Below are positions 18,512 through 27,900 of a stretch of DNA of 64,000 nucleotides, in pieces. The DNA is from Paraburkholderia sp. ZP32-5 (GTDB taxonomy: Bacteria; Pseudomonadota; Gammaproteobacteria; Burkholderiales; Burkholderiaceae). The notes beneath the pieces are model-generated. The model did no database searches. It saw nothing but the letters and a program-made list of their open reading frames with translations, and was not told the DNA's origin. The position numbers and the translations under genes were made by a program. The stretch lies in the NCBI RefSeq assembly GCF_021390495.1, contig NZ_JAJEJP010000002.1, positions 434,001 through 498,000 on the forward strand, given 5' to 3'. Numbering within the stretch: the first letter of the stretch is position 1; the number at the start of each line of letters is the position of its first letter.

Positions 18512-19147
18512 ATGTCATTGCACACCTGGCTGCTTTTTGCCGCGGCTTATCTGCTCACCACGATTTCACCGGGGCCGAATGTTCTGCTCGTGATTCGCAA
18601 CTCGGTTCGATATGGAAGCCGCGGCACCGCGGCGACGATCGCCGGTAATCTGCTCGCGCAACTGCTTGTCGTCGTGCTCGTGGCGCTCGGTGTCGGTGCG
18701 GCGCTTGCGGCGCTGCCGCCGCTGTTCGTCGCAATGAAGCTAATCGGCGCGGCTTATCTGATGTTTCTCGGCGTCAAGCAATTGCGAGGTGGCAAGCCTG
18801 GGGATGCGCGGGCGTCGGTGGCCGCATCGGGCGCTCACGAATGGGATCGGACGAAGGTATTCCGTGAAGCCTTGCTGGTGTCGGGAAGCAATCCAAAGAC
18901 GCTGATTTTTCTATCGGCGTTTATGCCGCAGTTCATCGCGCATGATCGCGGCTTGCCGGAACAGTTCTTCGTGATGTATCTGACGGTGGCGATCATCGTC
19001 GCCATCGTGCATACGATCTATTCGCTCGGCGTGCGCGGCATTCATAATCGGCTCGGCGCAAACCGGTGGCTCGGCGCGATCAAGCGTGGCAGCGGATTGA
19101 TCTTCGTTGCGCTCGGCATCAAGCTGCTGGCGGCGCGGCAAGCGTAG
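18512..19147 (+). CDS. LysE/RhtB family amino-acid exporter
   Basis: 211 aa, six hydrophobic segments. The family signature SPGPNVLLVIRNSVRYG follows the first helix, and the N-P-K motif (GSNPKTLIFLSAFMPQF) begins the fourth. It exports an amino acid or derivative through the inner membrane. The start at 18512 removes 23 hydrophilic residues that do not match the family. Confidence 0.9.
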   Translation: MSLHTWLLFAAAYLLTTISPGPNVLLVIRNSVRYGSRGTAATIAGNLLAQLLVVVLVALGVGAALAALPPLFVAMKLIGAAYLMFLGVKQLRGGKPGDARASVAASGAHEWDRTKVFREALLVSGSNPKTLIFLSAFMPQFIAHDRGLPEQFFVMYLTVAIIVAIVHTIYSLGVRGIHNRLGANRWLGAIKRGSGLIFVALGIKLLAARQA

Positions 19148-19243
19148 TGGTAGTGCAATGAGTGGGTGTCGATTGAGTCGACATCCGCTCGCACGCATTG
19201 GCTCGGGCTACACTCGCGGTTCACCCAGCATGCCTGCTTAAAA

Positions 19244-19675
19244 ATGAGCCGAATGCAAAGCGTTGTTGACGTGAACGTCCTGTTCCTGAATGAGCGGGGA
19301 GAGTGCCTTTTTGTCCAGCGGGCCAACACCGGCTTCAGGGACGGTCAATACGCGCTGGTTGCCGGCCATCTCGAACCGGGCGAATCGATAGAAGAGTGCG
19401 CGATCCGCGAATCGAAGGAAGAGGCCGGCGTGACGATTGCACCCGGCACACTCGATTTCAAACTCGTGATGCGACGCGATTCGGATCAGAACCGCATCAG
19501 TTTCTTTCTGGCCTGCCATTCGTGGGAAGGCGTGCTTGCCAACATGGAGCCGCACAAGTGCTCGGATTTCGTCTGGGCGAAACCGGACAATCCGCCCACG
19601 CCGATCGTCGATTATGTGGAGGCTGCGCTCGCGCATATTCGCGATGGTGTGATGCTGGCCGATTTCAAGCCATAG
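19244..19675 (+). CDS. Nudix hydrolase
   Basis: 143 aa. The Nudix box is complete: GHLEPGESIEECAI followed by RESKEEAGV, i.e. G-x5-E-x7-RE-x2-EE-x-G-V. Such enzymes cleave nucleoside diphosphate derivatives with Mg2+. Substrate unknown. ATG at 19244 is followed by another ATG at 19253; neither has a good ribosome binding site. Confidence 0.88.
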   Translation: MSRMQSVVDVNVLFLNERGECLFVQRANTGFRDGQYALVAGHLEPGESIEECAIRESKEEAGVTIAPGTLDFKLVMRRDSDQNRISFFLACHSWEGVLANMEPHKCSDFVWAKPDNPPTPIVDYVEAALAHIRDGVMLADFKP

Positions 19676-19793
19676 GTGCTGATTTCTGGGCGAAGCGCTG
19701 CGTCGTGAAAGTCACATCGCTTCGCGCATTCGACACCCGCCTGGCCTTCATTGAAATCCGCGTCGATCTTTCTTCCCTACGCCGCAAACGTAC

Positions 19794-21185
19794 TCAAGGC
19801 ACGAGCCACAACGCGACCGCGTAAATCACGAGCGACACCGCGAACGTCACTGCCGTGTAACCCATCACACGCTGAATCCGGATACCCGCGATCGCGACGA
19901 TCGGCACGGCCCAGAACGGCTGCAGCATGTTCGACACGTTCTCCGCCATCGCGACGCCCATCGCGGTACGAGGCACCGACGCGTGCAGGCTGATCGCGGC
20001 GGGCAGCACGAACGGGCCTTGCACTGCCCAGTGACCGCCGGCGCTCGGCACCAGCAGCGTGATGATCAGCGAACTCAGATAACTCCACAACGGCAGCGTG
20101 AGCGGCGACGCAATCGTCACGAACGCCTTCGCGATCATCGACGCGAGACCCGTGCCTTTCATGATGCCCATGATCCCGCCGTACATCGGATATTGCAGCA
20201 GCATCGAACCCGTCTGACGCGCGGCGCGACGGATCGAATTCGCGTACGCGATCGGCGTGCGCTGCAACGCGAGGCCGATCAGCAGAAAGATCAGGATCGT
20301 GTTGTTGATGTCGAGATCGAAGCCTTCCTTGTGCCATGTCATCGCCAGATACCCGATGCCGAGCGCGAGCAGCAACAGCGTGCCGAGCACAGACCGTTCG
20401 AGGCGCGCCGCAAGCGATGACGCATCGCTCGCGCGGGCGTGCGGATCGTCGCTGGGTGCATCGTCTGCGTTCTCGCCGCTTTGACGAAACGCCACTACGT
20501 TCTCCGGCTTCGGATGCATCTTGATGAAGATCGCCGTCATCACGACCACGACCAGTACCGTCGGAATGAAAACGAATGGCGCGAAGATCGTCTCGCTGAG
20601 TGGCACGACGTGGCCGGTCGCTTTCTCGACGAGATTCAGCGCATTGCCGTGCGATGCCTGCGACAGCGCAATCGAACTGGACAGGCCGCTATTGCAGATC
20701 GACCAGGCCGAGTAACTGCCGGCGACGAGCCACGCGAAATCGACATCGACGCGCCGCGCGATTTCTCGCGACAGCAACGCACCGACGATCAGCCCAAGGC
20801 CCCAGTTCAACCACGCCGCGACCGCGACGACCGGAAACACGAGCAGAGCGGCGCGCGTCGGCGTGTGGGCGTTGGCCGCGAGCGCGCGCAAGCCGCGCTG
20901 CACGATCGGTGCTTCGGCGATTGCATAGCCGGTGCAGAGGATCAGGATCATCTGCAGCGCGAAGCCGAGAATGCCGAACGTGCCGGTGTACCAGGAATCG
21001 AGCAGCGTCGGCAGCGTGCCGCTCGGCGCGATCAATAGCGCGAGCACGGCGACGAAGAACGTCAGGCAGATCGACAGCACGAACGGGTCGGGCATGACCT
21101 GCTCGAAAACATAAACCAGGCCGCCGACGATGCCGCGCGAAGCGGCAGGCTGGGCAGCGGCGTTAGGGGTGTTGTCTCGTTTCAT
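19794..21185 (-). CDS. AtoE-type short-chain fatty acid transporter
   Basis: 463 aa inner-membrane protein of the AtoE family (short-chain fatty acid uptake in E. coli). Typical elements are FVLSICLTFFVAVLALLI after the first polar stretch, the AAWLNWGLGLIVGALL segment and LLVPSAGGHWAVQGPFVLPAA near the end. The start at 21185 (MKRDNTPN) is preferred over upstream codons. No acetoacetate or butyrate genes are adjacent. It is convergent with the Nudix gene and divergent from an esterase gene. Confidence 0.85.
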   Translation of the reverse strand: MKRDNTPNAAAQPAASRGIVGGLVYVFEQVMPDPFVLSICLTFFVAVLALLIAPSGTLPTLLDSWYTGTFGILGFALQMILILCTGYAIAEAPIVQRGLRALAANAHTPTRAALLVFPVVAVAAWLNWGLGLIVGALLSREIARRVDVDFAWLVAGSYSAWSICNSGLSSSIALSQASHGNALNLVEKATGHVVPLSETIFAPFVFIPTVLVVVVMTAIFIKMHPKPENVVAFRQSGENADDAPSDDPHARASDASSLAARLERSVLGTLLLLALGIGYLAMTWHKEGFDLDINNTILIFLLIGLALQRTPIAYANSIRRAARQTGSMLLQYPMYGGIMGIMKGTGLASMIAKAFVTIASPLTLPLWSYLSSLIITLLVPSAGGHWAVQGPFVLPAAISLHASVPRTAMGVAMAENVSNMLQPFWAVPIVAIAGIRIQRVMGYTAVTFAVSLVIYAVALWLVP

Positions 21186-21677
21186 GGATGTGTGTGACTT
21201 TGAGTAGTGCGCGGCCATTTGCAGCGTGGCGCGAACAGGAACGGGGCGGCGGATCCGCTTGCACGGGATAGGCGCGCGTATCGCTGGCACGCTTGCGTTA
21301 ACGGGCTTTCATGAGCCGGCCTTCATGAACTGGCCTTGATGAGAGGGATCAGCTTCTCGTGAATGCCCGAGCGTGGGCGGGGGCTATCGGGATTTCAACG
21401 CAGTGAGTCTCAACCTCGTGCTGTGCGCGGTGAAAGACTTCTGGTCCGTTTTCAATGTTCTTACAATGAACGGTGTTTCGGTAAACGAACGTGTCATTAT
21501 TCGTCTCGCGTGCGCGGGATGTCAAGAAAAGAGCCCGGCCTGCGCGTTGCGCGGCGCGCTTCATATCGTGCGTCGGCGCTCATATGGCACACTGCGCGCG
21601 AGATGAATGCCAATTGAAAGCGACGCATCCGCGTTGGTATCTGGATCAAGCAATTTTCCGAGTGAGGCCTTGAGGCT
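21186..21677. other. Divergent intergenic region
   Basis: 492 bases with no convincing gene. A weak + strand promoter is listed at 21614-21643. Short inverted words around 21450-21500 are too weak to call. Confidence 0.4.
21614..21643 (+). promoter_or_regulatory. Possible promoter of the esterase gene
   Basis: -35 TTGAAA (21614-21619), 18-base spacer, -10 TATCTG (21638-21643); leader about 30 bases. Confidence 0.35.
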
Positions 21678-22505
21678 ATGACGACTGTTTATCGCGGGAT
21701 GGATCGACCGACACTCGATGTCGCCTACAACAACACCAAGGCCATTCCGAACTTTCCGGAAGTCCTGAGCGATTTCCAGGCGCGTAGCGCGAAGCTTTAT
21801 GAGCGCGTGCCGGGACGCCGCAATTTGCGTTATGGCGAGCGCCCGCGCGAATGCTTCGACTGGCTTTCCTGCGGCAAAGCCGACGCGCCCACGTTTATCT
21901 TCATTCACGGCGGCTACTGGCAGAACTGTGTGAAAGAGGATTTCGCGTTCATCGCGGACGGCCCGCTCGCCAGAGGCTTCAATGTCGTGCTGGCCGAATA
22001 CACGCTCGCGCCGCACGCATCGATGACGCAGATCGTCGGCGAAATCGGCCGTTTGCTCGATCATCTGCAAGCGGATCCTGACGGGTTTGGCATCGCGAGC
22101 CGGCCGGTCTGCCTGAGCGGTCATTCAGCGGGTGGCCATCTGACCGCGATGTATCGCGCGCATCCGCTCGTCACGCGTGCGCTTGCGATCAGTGCGCTGG
22201 TCGATCTCGAACCGATCAGCCTGTCGTGGCTCAACGACAAGCTGCAACTGAGCAATGAGGAAATCGCCGCGTACAGTCCGATTCATCACGTCGGCGCCGG
22301 TGTGCCGACTATCGTCGCGGTTGGGGCTGAGGAATTGTCCGAACTCGTGCGTCAATCGGACGACTATGCGGCGGCGTGCGAGGCGGCGGGGCAGAAGGTC
22401 CAGCGATTGCATATGGCCGGCTGCACGCATTTTTCGGTGCTCGACGATCTCGCGCGAGCGGACGGTGTGCTGATGAGCGCGCTGGAACGCAGCGAAACGC
22501 AATGA
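21678..22505 (+). CDS. Alpha/beta hydrolase resembling kynurenine formamidase (HGGYW type)
   Basis: 275 aa soluble esterase. The oxyanion-hole motif HGGYW and the nucleophile elbow GHSAGGH are those of the arylformamidase group found in eukaryotes and some bacteria; the acid residue would be a glutamate in [15 protein letters not shown] and the base a histidine in CTHFSVLDD. Known members hydrolyse N-formylkynurenine, but others are general carboxylesterases. No other kynurenine-pathway gene (kynA, kynU) is adjacent, so the precise substrate is open. Confidence 0.8.
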   Translation: MTTVYRGMDRPTLDVAYNNTKAIPNFPEVLSDFQARSAKLYERVPGRRNLRYGERPRECFDWLSCGKADAPTFIFIHGGYWQNCVKEDFAFIADGPLARGFNVVLAEYTLAPHASMTQIVGEIGRLLDHLQADPDGFGIASRPVCLSGHSAGGHLTAMYRAHPLVTRALAISALVDLEPISLSWLNDKLQLSNEEIAAYSPIHHVGAGVPTIVAVGAEELSELVRQSDDYAAACEAAGQKVQRLHMAGCTHFSVLDDLARADGVLMSALERSETQ

Positions 22506-22604
22506 GTGAGACTGGGGCATCCGGCAAATCAACGACCTGACCCGTTGCGGCAATTCAAGCTACCGGCGGTCGACGTGCTGGCCTCGGCTCATCAAGTCAT
22601 CAGG

Positions 22605-23153
22605 TCATGTTCGTGTTGCTGCGCGCTGTTCGGGATACCAGCGCGTAAACTTCACCGCCGCGACGAGTGCCACTACCGTCGCGATGACTCCCATCGAATG
22701 TGGCACCGCCGGCACGTAAGCCATCACGATATCGGCGAGCACGAGCGCACCGAACGCGATGGCCCACGCGGCACTGATCACATAGTTGATCGCCACGAAG
22801 TCCGGGCTGTCCCAATGCTCGCGGCCGACGGTCTCGCGGGCATACTGAAGTGTGAACGGCTTCCGTACGGCGATCGATGCCAGCACGATCAGCATCAGTC
22901 CCGCATCGACGCGCAGCCGCACCGCCGCGGTTGACCATTGCACATCGTTCGTGAACGCATAGACCGTAAGTGCACCAAACAGCAGGACCGTGCCGATCTC
23001 CAGCAGCTTGACGTGGCGGCCCGGCGTCACCAGATCTCGCACCACAAGAGCGGCGGCCAGGATCGCGCCGGCTGCAAGTCCCGCCGGCACACTGACCAGA
23101 TGTTCGACCACGACGAACGCGACAAAAGGGGCAAACGCCAGAAGAAGATTCAT
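22605..23153 (-). CDS. Integral membrane protein of unknown function (182 aa)
   Basis: Five or six hydrophobic segments (LLLAFAPFVAFVVVEHLVS, AGAILAAALVV, IGTVLLFGALTVYAF, AGLMLIVLASIAV, AAWAIAFGALVLADIVMAY and the last ATVVALVAAVKF). A conserved-looking loop FTLQYARETVGREHW precedes the last pair; this loop is familiar from hypothetical membrane proteins but I cannot assign a role. The start at 23153 follows GGAG by 6 bases and places the first helix at the N-terminus. Confidence 0.7.
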   Translation of the reverse strand: MNLLLAFAPFVAFVVVEHLVSVPAGLAAGAILAAALVVRDLVTPGRHVKLLEIGTVLLFGALTVYAFTNDVQWSTAAVRLRVDAGLMLIVLASIAVRKPFTLQYARETVGREHWDSPDFVAINYVISAAWAIAFGALVLADIVMAYVPAVPHSMGVIATVVALVAAVKFTRWYPEQRAATRT

Positions 23154-23297
23154 CTCGAACTCCAGAGTGTCCAGGTCATCCACGCGTCAGTGTGAGTTCA
23201 CGCGAATGGGCAGGCATGTTCACGTCGTCGAACCTGAATATTTCCAGTGGAAAAGATGTTGATATCGATGCTCCGCCTGGTCAACCAGTCTCCACGG

Positions 23298-23714
23298 CTA
23301 TTGGCCTTCCGCAGCGGGATACTGCTCGACGTATTCTTCATCGTGACAGCCGTAGTACGTAACGGTGCGATTGAGAAGGTCGACGTCATAGCGGACGACG
23401 CCCGCGCGCCACGAAGCCTCCAGAAATTCCGGAAATGAGCTCTCCCCTGCCTGATCTATCCGCAGCGCTTTCACGAGTGCCTGCTGGTCGAATGGCGGCA
23501 CGTCGGCGGCGCCCGACACCAGCGGCGTGCCCTGCACGACGACCGGCCCGTCTTCCGTCAGGTACAGACTCTCGCATGCAGGCAGGAACCACACATTTCG
23601 CGTTACCCCTGCGCGCCGAAGGGTGTCGGCCAGGAACGGAAAGCCGCCCACTTTCGGTCGACCGGACATCGCACGTTGCTGCGCGGCCTTCAGATTCTCA
23701 ATCGCCTTGCTCAT
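23298..23714 (-). CDS. DUF1398 (YbcV-like) protein
   Basis: 138 aa, soluble. The product (MSKAIENLKAAQQRAMSG at the start, KVGGFPFLADTLRRAGV, the cysteine-containing FLPACESLY, and the end VTYYGCHDEEYVEQYP) fits the DUF1398 family of unknown function. GAGGAG lies 7 bases before the start at 23714. It lies just upstream of and in the same direction as the MarR gene stop, with 57 bases between them. Confidence 0.75.
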   Translation of the reverse strand: MSKAIENLKAAQQRAMSGRPKVGGFPFLADTLRRAGVTRNVWFLPACESLYLTEDGPVVVQGTPLVSGAADVPPFDQQALVKALRIDQAGESSFPEFLEASWRAGVVRYDVDLLNRTVTYYGCHDEEYVEQYPAAEGQ

Positions 23715-23771
23715 TGCTACTCTCCTCATTATCGGAACGCTGCGGCCGGAACGCGCGGCAGACGTCGCGTG

Positions 23772-24242
23772 TCACTCCGCGGGTATGTTGTGCATTTGAT
23801 GAATATCGGCCAGCTTCTTCAGTAACTTTCGAAGCGTGGCTCGTTCGGTAGCACTCAGCGCACCGAAAAAATGCTCATCGTTGCCGTCGGCAATGGTTGT
23901 TAGTTCGGGCAAAGCGCGTTTGCCCTGTCGAGTCGGCGCAAGTAGCTGAACGCGGCTGTCTTCTGGACTCGTCGCGCGGGAAATCCATCCCTTGAGTTGC
24001 AATTTGTCCAGCACTTTTGAAATGGCCCCGCGAGTCATGCCCATGGCGTCGGCGAGATTGGCGGGAGTCAAGGCCGTCCCCCTCCCGATCTGATTCAGTG
24101 CGACCCACTCGGCGACCGACAGGCCTTGCTCCTGCAGCGCGCGGGCGAACTCGCCGGAAATGTGGTTAGAAACGAGTCTTAACCAGTAGCCCAAATGCGT
24201 TTCGAGAACGGGTGCCGGTTGTACCGAAGTCGCATTGTCCAC
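23772..24242 (-). CDS. MarR-family transcriptional regulator
   Basis: 156 aa winged-helix repressor. The DNA-recognition region is LTPANLADAMGMTRGAISKVLDKLQLKGWI, followed by the wing (SPEDSRVQLLAPTRQGKR). The start is a GTG at 24242; its ribosome binding site (AAGGA) is part of the left arm of the outer inverted repeat at 24248-24312, so repressor binding there could also affect translation initiation signals in DNA. The cluster of palindromes immediately upstream strongly suggests autoregulation. DUF1398 protein gene follows downstream on the same strand. Confidence 0.9.
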   Translation of the reverse strand: MDNATSVQPAPVLETHLGYWLRLVSNHISGEFARALQEQGLSVAEWVALNQIGRGTALTPANLADAMGMTRGAISKVLDKLQLKGWISRATSPEDSRVQLLAPTRQGKRALPELTTIADGNDEHFFGALSATERATLRKLLKKLADIHQMHNIPAE

Positions 24243-24247
24243 GGGAT

Positions 24248-24312
24248 ATTTCCTTGCAAGTAATTTCCATGGAAACCATTATTGTTTCCGTGGAAACTAT
24301 TGTCAAGGAAAT
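24248..24312. promoter_or_regulatory. Nested operator array upstream of marR
   Basis: Two palindromes, TTTCCATGGAAA (24264-24275) and GTTTCCGTGGAAAC (24284-24297), have centres exactly 21 bp apart, two helical turns. They are enclosed by an outer inverted repeat, ATTTCCTTG (24248-24256) and CAAGGAAAT (24304-24312). All four elements share the TTTCC/GGAAA word. This is almost certainly the binding region of the MarR protein. Confidence 0.75.
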
Positions 24313-24566
24313 CGGGGGTGTGCCGAGTGTGGTCGACCTTGATGTGATCTTGTCTCTACCTCGCGCCGATTCGAAAGAGCATGCCGGTCCTGCGTTGGCT
24401 GAAGCGGGCAAGAATCTGGCGGGCGATGATTGGAACTGCCGACCGGCAGTGTGAGCCCTGAGGCGCGGGTACAGGCGGCCCGTCGACGGCGACGTCCAGC
24501 GATGCCGAACTCGGGACGGTCCTGCGGACCGGAGGGCCATCATTCTATGGCTGCGTGTGCGACCTT

Positions 24567-24592
24567 CGATGTAGCGCATTTGTGCTACATCG
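24567..24592. promoter_or_regulatory. Inverted repeat at the probable tpsA promoter
   Basis: Arms CGATGTAGC (24567-24575) and GCTACATCG (24584-24592), 8 bases apart, ending 18 bases before the TATAAT box. It occupies the -35 region, where no TTGACA-like box is visible, so either an activator or a repressor could work here. Confidence 0.6.
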
Positions 24593-24610
24593 GGCCTCGG
24601 CCTGGATCAA

Positions 24611-24616
24611 TATAAT
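24611..24616 (+). promoter_or_regulatory. Consensus -10 box (TATAAT)
   Basis: Exact TATAAT in a GC-rich region, no good -35 at 16-18 bases. The inverted repeat 24567-24592 lies where the -35 should be. Confidence 0.45.
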
Positions 24617-24982
24617 CCGCCCCATTCCTTCATACGAAACGAACAACTTCGAACGACCGATTGCGCCAGCCGCGTTCGCCCGCGCGCTGACGCCGGTTCT
24701 GTCGCAGCCCGGAACGGCGTACCCGGGACGGCGGCGATCGATAAGAGCGGGACAAACCTCGCAGCGCTGACGGACATCAACGATCAACGCGCGCTCGCGA
24801 GCGCATCGACCAGACACCCGCCAGGCAACGAACAAGAATTCCTATACGTCTGCGTGCGGCGGCCGTCGTTATTGCGCATACACCTGCCGTGACAACCGCA
24901 CCCAGCGCACCGGCAGTCTGTTGAAACTGCAGTGCAGTCGCAAAGATAAAAGCCACCAGAAGTCAATCAAGGCCACAACGCA

Positions 24983-27900
24983 ATGAATCACGCATACCGT
25001 GTCGTCTGGAATGCCAGTCAGGGGATCTGGCAGGCCGTATCGGAACTGGCTCGTGCCTCGGGGGGCAAGAGCGGCCGTAGCAAGGCCGCGCGCCGGACTC
25101 GTGCCATGGTCGTGGCCTTGTTCCCGCTAGGCGTTGCGTTGCCCGCGTGGGCCGCCGGCATCGGCGCGACGGCTCTGCCCACGGGCGGGACCGTCACATC
25201 CGGCGCGGCCGGCATCAGCCGCAGCGGTTCGAGCCTGACCGTGAACCAGACGAGCCAGAATGCTTCGCTTGGCTGGCAGAGCTTCAACATCGGCTCGCAG
25301 GCGACGGTCAACTTCGTGCAGCCGAACGCGCAGGCGGTGGCGGTGAACCGCATCGGCGGCAGCAACGGCAGCGTGATCCTCGGGCATCTGAACGCGAACG
25401 GCCAGGTGTTCCTGATCAACCCGAACGGCGTGCTGTTCGGCAAGGGCGCGCAGGTCAACGTCGGCGGCCTGGTGGCTTCGACGCTCGATGTATCCGACGA
25501 CAGCATCGGCAGCGGCTCGCTGACGTTCAGCGGCAGCGGCACGGGCAGCGTCATCAATCGCGGGACGATCACGGCGGCACCGGGCGGTTATGTGGCGCTG
25601 GTGGGCAATCGCGTGATGAACGTCGGCACGATCGGCGCGCAACTGGGCAGCGTGGCGCTCGCGGGCGGCAGCGCCGTGACGCTGAGCTTCGATTCGAACC
25701 GGCTGGTGAACGTGCTGGTCGATCAGAGCACGTTGAACAACCTCGTGAAAAACGGCGAATTGATCGAGGCCGACGGCGGGCACGTGTGGATGACGGCGGG
25801 CGCCAAGGACAGCCTGCTTGCGAGCGTGGTGAACAACACGGGGAAGATCAGCGCGCAAACGGTGCAGAACCGGAGCGGCACGATCACGTTGCTCGCGGGG
25901 ATGGAGGCCGGCACGACGAGCGTGGGCGGCACGCTCGACGCGAGTGCGCCCCATGGCGGCAACGGCGGCGCGATCGAAACGAGCGGTGGCACGGTGCACG
26001 TGGCGGATGGCACGAAGGGAACCACGCTGGCGTCGTTGGGCCTGGCCGGAACATGGCTGATCGACCCGAACGATTTCACGGTCGCGGCGAACGGCGGCGA
26101 CATGAGCGGAGCGGAACTGTCCAGCCTCATCGCGACAAATGGTGGCTTCACGATTGAATCGAGCACGGGCAGGACGGCGGGCAGCGGCAATATCAACGTC
26201 GACGACAACGTGAGCTGGTCGGCGAATACGCTGACGCTGACGGCCGCGAACAACGTCAACGTCAATGCGACGATGACGGCGAGTGGCTCCGGCGGGCTCG
26301 TCATCAACACGGCGACGGCTAACGGTTCGGATGCGGCCGTGGCTGGCGGCACGCTGAATGTCGGGATGGACGGCAACGGCTTCACGGGCCGAGTGCAGTT
26401 TACCGGCACGGATCAGACGCTGATGATCAACGGCAATACGTACACGCTGATCGGCGGCAATTACCTGAACGGGCAGTCGAGCGCGGCCGCGGCGTTGCAG
26501 GCCGTGGGGTCGACCGGGTACTACGCGCTGGCGAGCAATGTCGATTTGAGCAGTATTGCGAACTTCACGCCGATCGGGACTTTCATGGGCGTGTTCGACG
26601 GGCTCGGAAATACGATCAGCAATCTTACGATCAACAGCGGCGACCCGTACGTCGGCCTGTTCGGTCAGATCGGTCAGAACGGTGAGATTGGCGGCGTCGT
26701 ACGCAACGTCGGGCTGGTAGGCGGCCGTGTGGCCGGCAGCGCTGGTAACTCATTCGTCGGCGCCCTGGCGGGCTGGAACTACGGCACGATCAGCAATGCC
26801 TACGCGACGGAGGCGGTCTCCGATGGGGCGTACATCGGCGGCCTGGCGGGCGTGAACTTCGGCACGATCAGCAACGCCTACGCGACCGGGGTGGTCTCGG
26901 GTGGTTCTATCGACGGTGGTCTGGTGGGTTGGAGCATCGGCACGATCAGCAACGCCCACGCGAGCGGGGCAGTCTCGGATGGTTCTGACACCGGTGGTCT
27001 GGTCGGCGCGAACGACGGCACGATCAGCAACGCCTACGCGACCGGGGTGGTCTCGGGTGGGGGAGGAGACACCGGTGGTCTGGTGGGCGAGAACGGCGGC
27101 ACGATCAGCAACGTCTACGCGACGGGGGCGGTCTCGGGTGGGATGAACGTCGGCGGCCTGGCGGGCGAGAACGGCGGCACGATCAGCAATGCCTACGCGA
27201 CGGGGGCAGTCTCGGCTGGGACGTACAGCGCCGGTGGTCTGGTGGGCAGGAACGACAGCACGATCAGCGACGTCTACGCGACGGGGGCGGTCTCGGAGTC
27301 GGGTGGACTCTGGGGCGTCGGCGGCCTGGTGGGCGTGAACTTCGGCACGATCAGCAACGCCTACGCGACCGGGGCGGTCTCGGAGTCGGGGCAGTCCTCC
27401 GGCGTCGGCGGCCTGGTGGGCCAGAACTACAGCGGCGGCACGATCAGCAACGCCTACGCGACAGGGGCAGTCTCGGCTGGGGCGAACTTCGCCGGCGGTC
27501 TGGTGGGCAACAACGACAGCACGATCAGCAACGCCTACGCGACGGGGGCGGTCTCGGTAGCATCGTATGCACTGGGCGGTGGTCTGGTGGGCGCGAACTA
27601 CGGCGATGGCACGATCAGTAACGCCTACGCGACGGGGGCGGTCTCGGGGCCTTCGTCTGTCTATGTCGGTGGCCTGGTGGGCGTGAACAACGGCACGATC
27701 AACAACGCCTACGCGACGGGGGCGGTCTCGGGTGATTTCTTCTCAACTCTCGGTGGCCTGGTGGGCATGAACAACGGCGGCGGCACGATCAGCAACGCCT
27801 ACGCGACGGGGGCGGTCTCGGGCGGGTTTGGTTCACTCGTCGGTGGCTTGGTTGGCTCGAACGGCGGCCCGGTCAGCAACAGCTACTGGGACATCACGAC

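Larger units (their letters stand above)
24313..24982. other. Long leader/promoter region of the two-partner secretion locus
   Basis: 670 bases without a convincing gene. It holds an inverted repeat at 24567-24592 and a consensus -10 box at 24611-24616, which would give a leader of about 360 bases for tpsA. The leader is AT/GC mixed and I see no known riboswitch in it. Confidence 0.5.
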
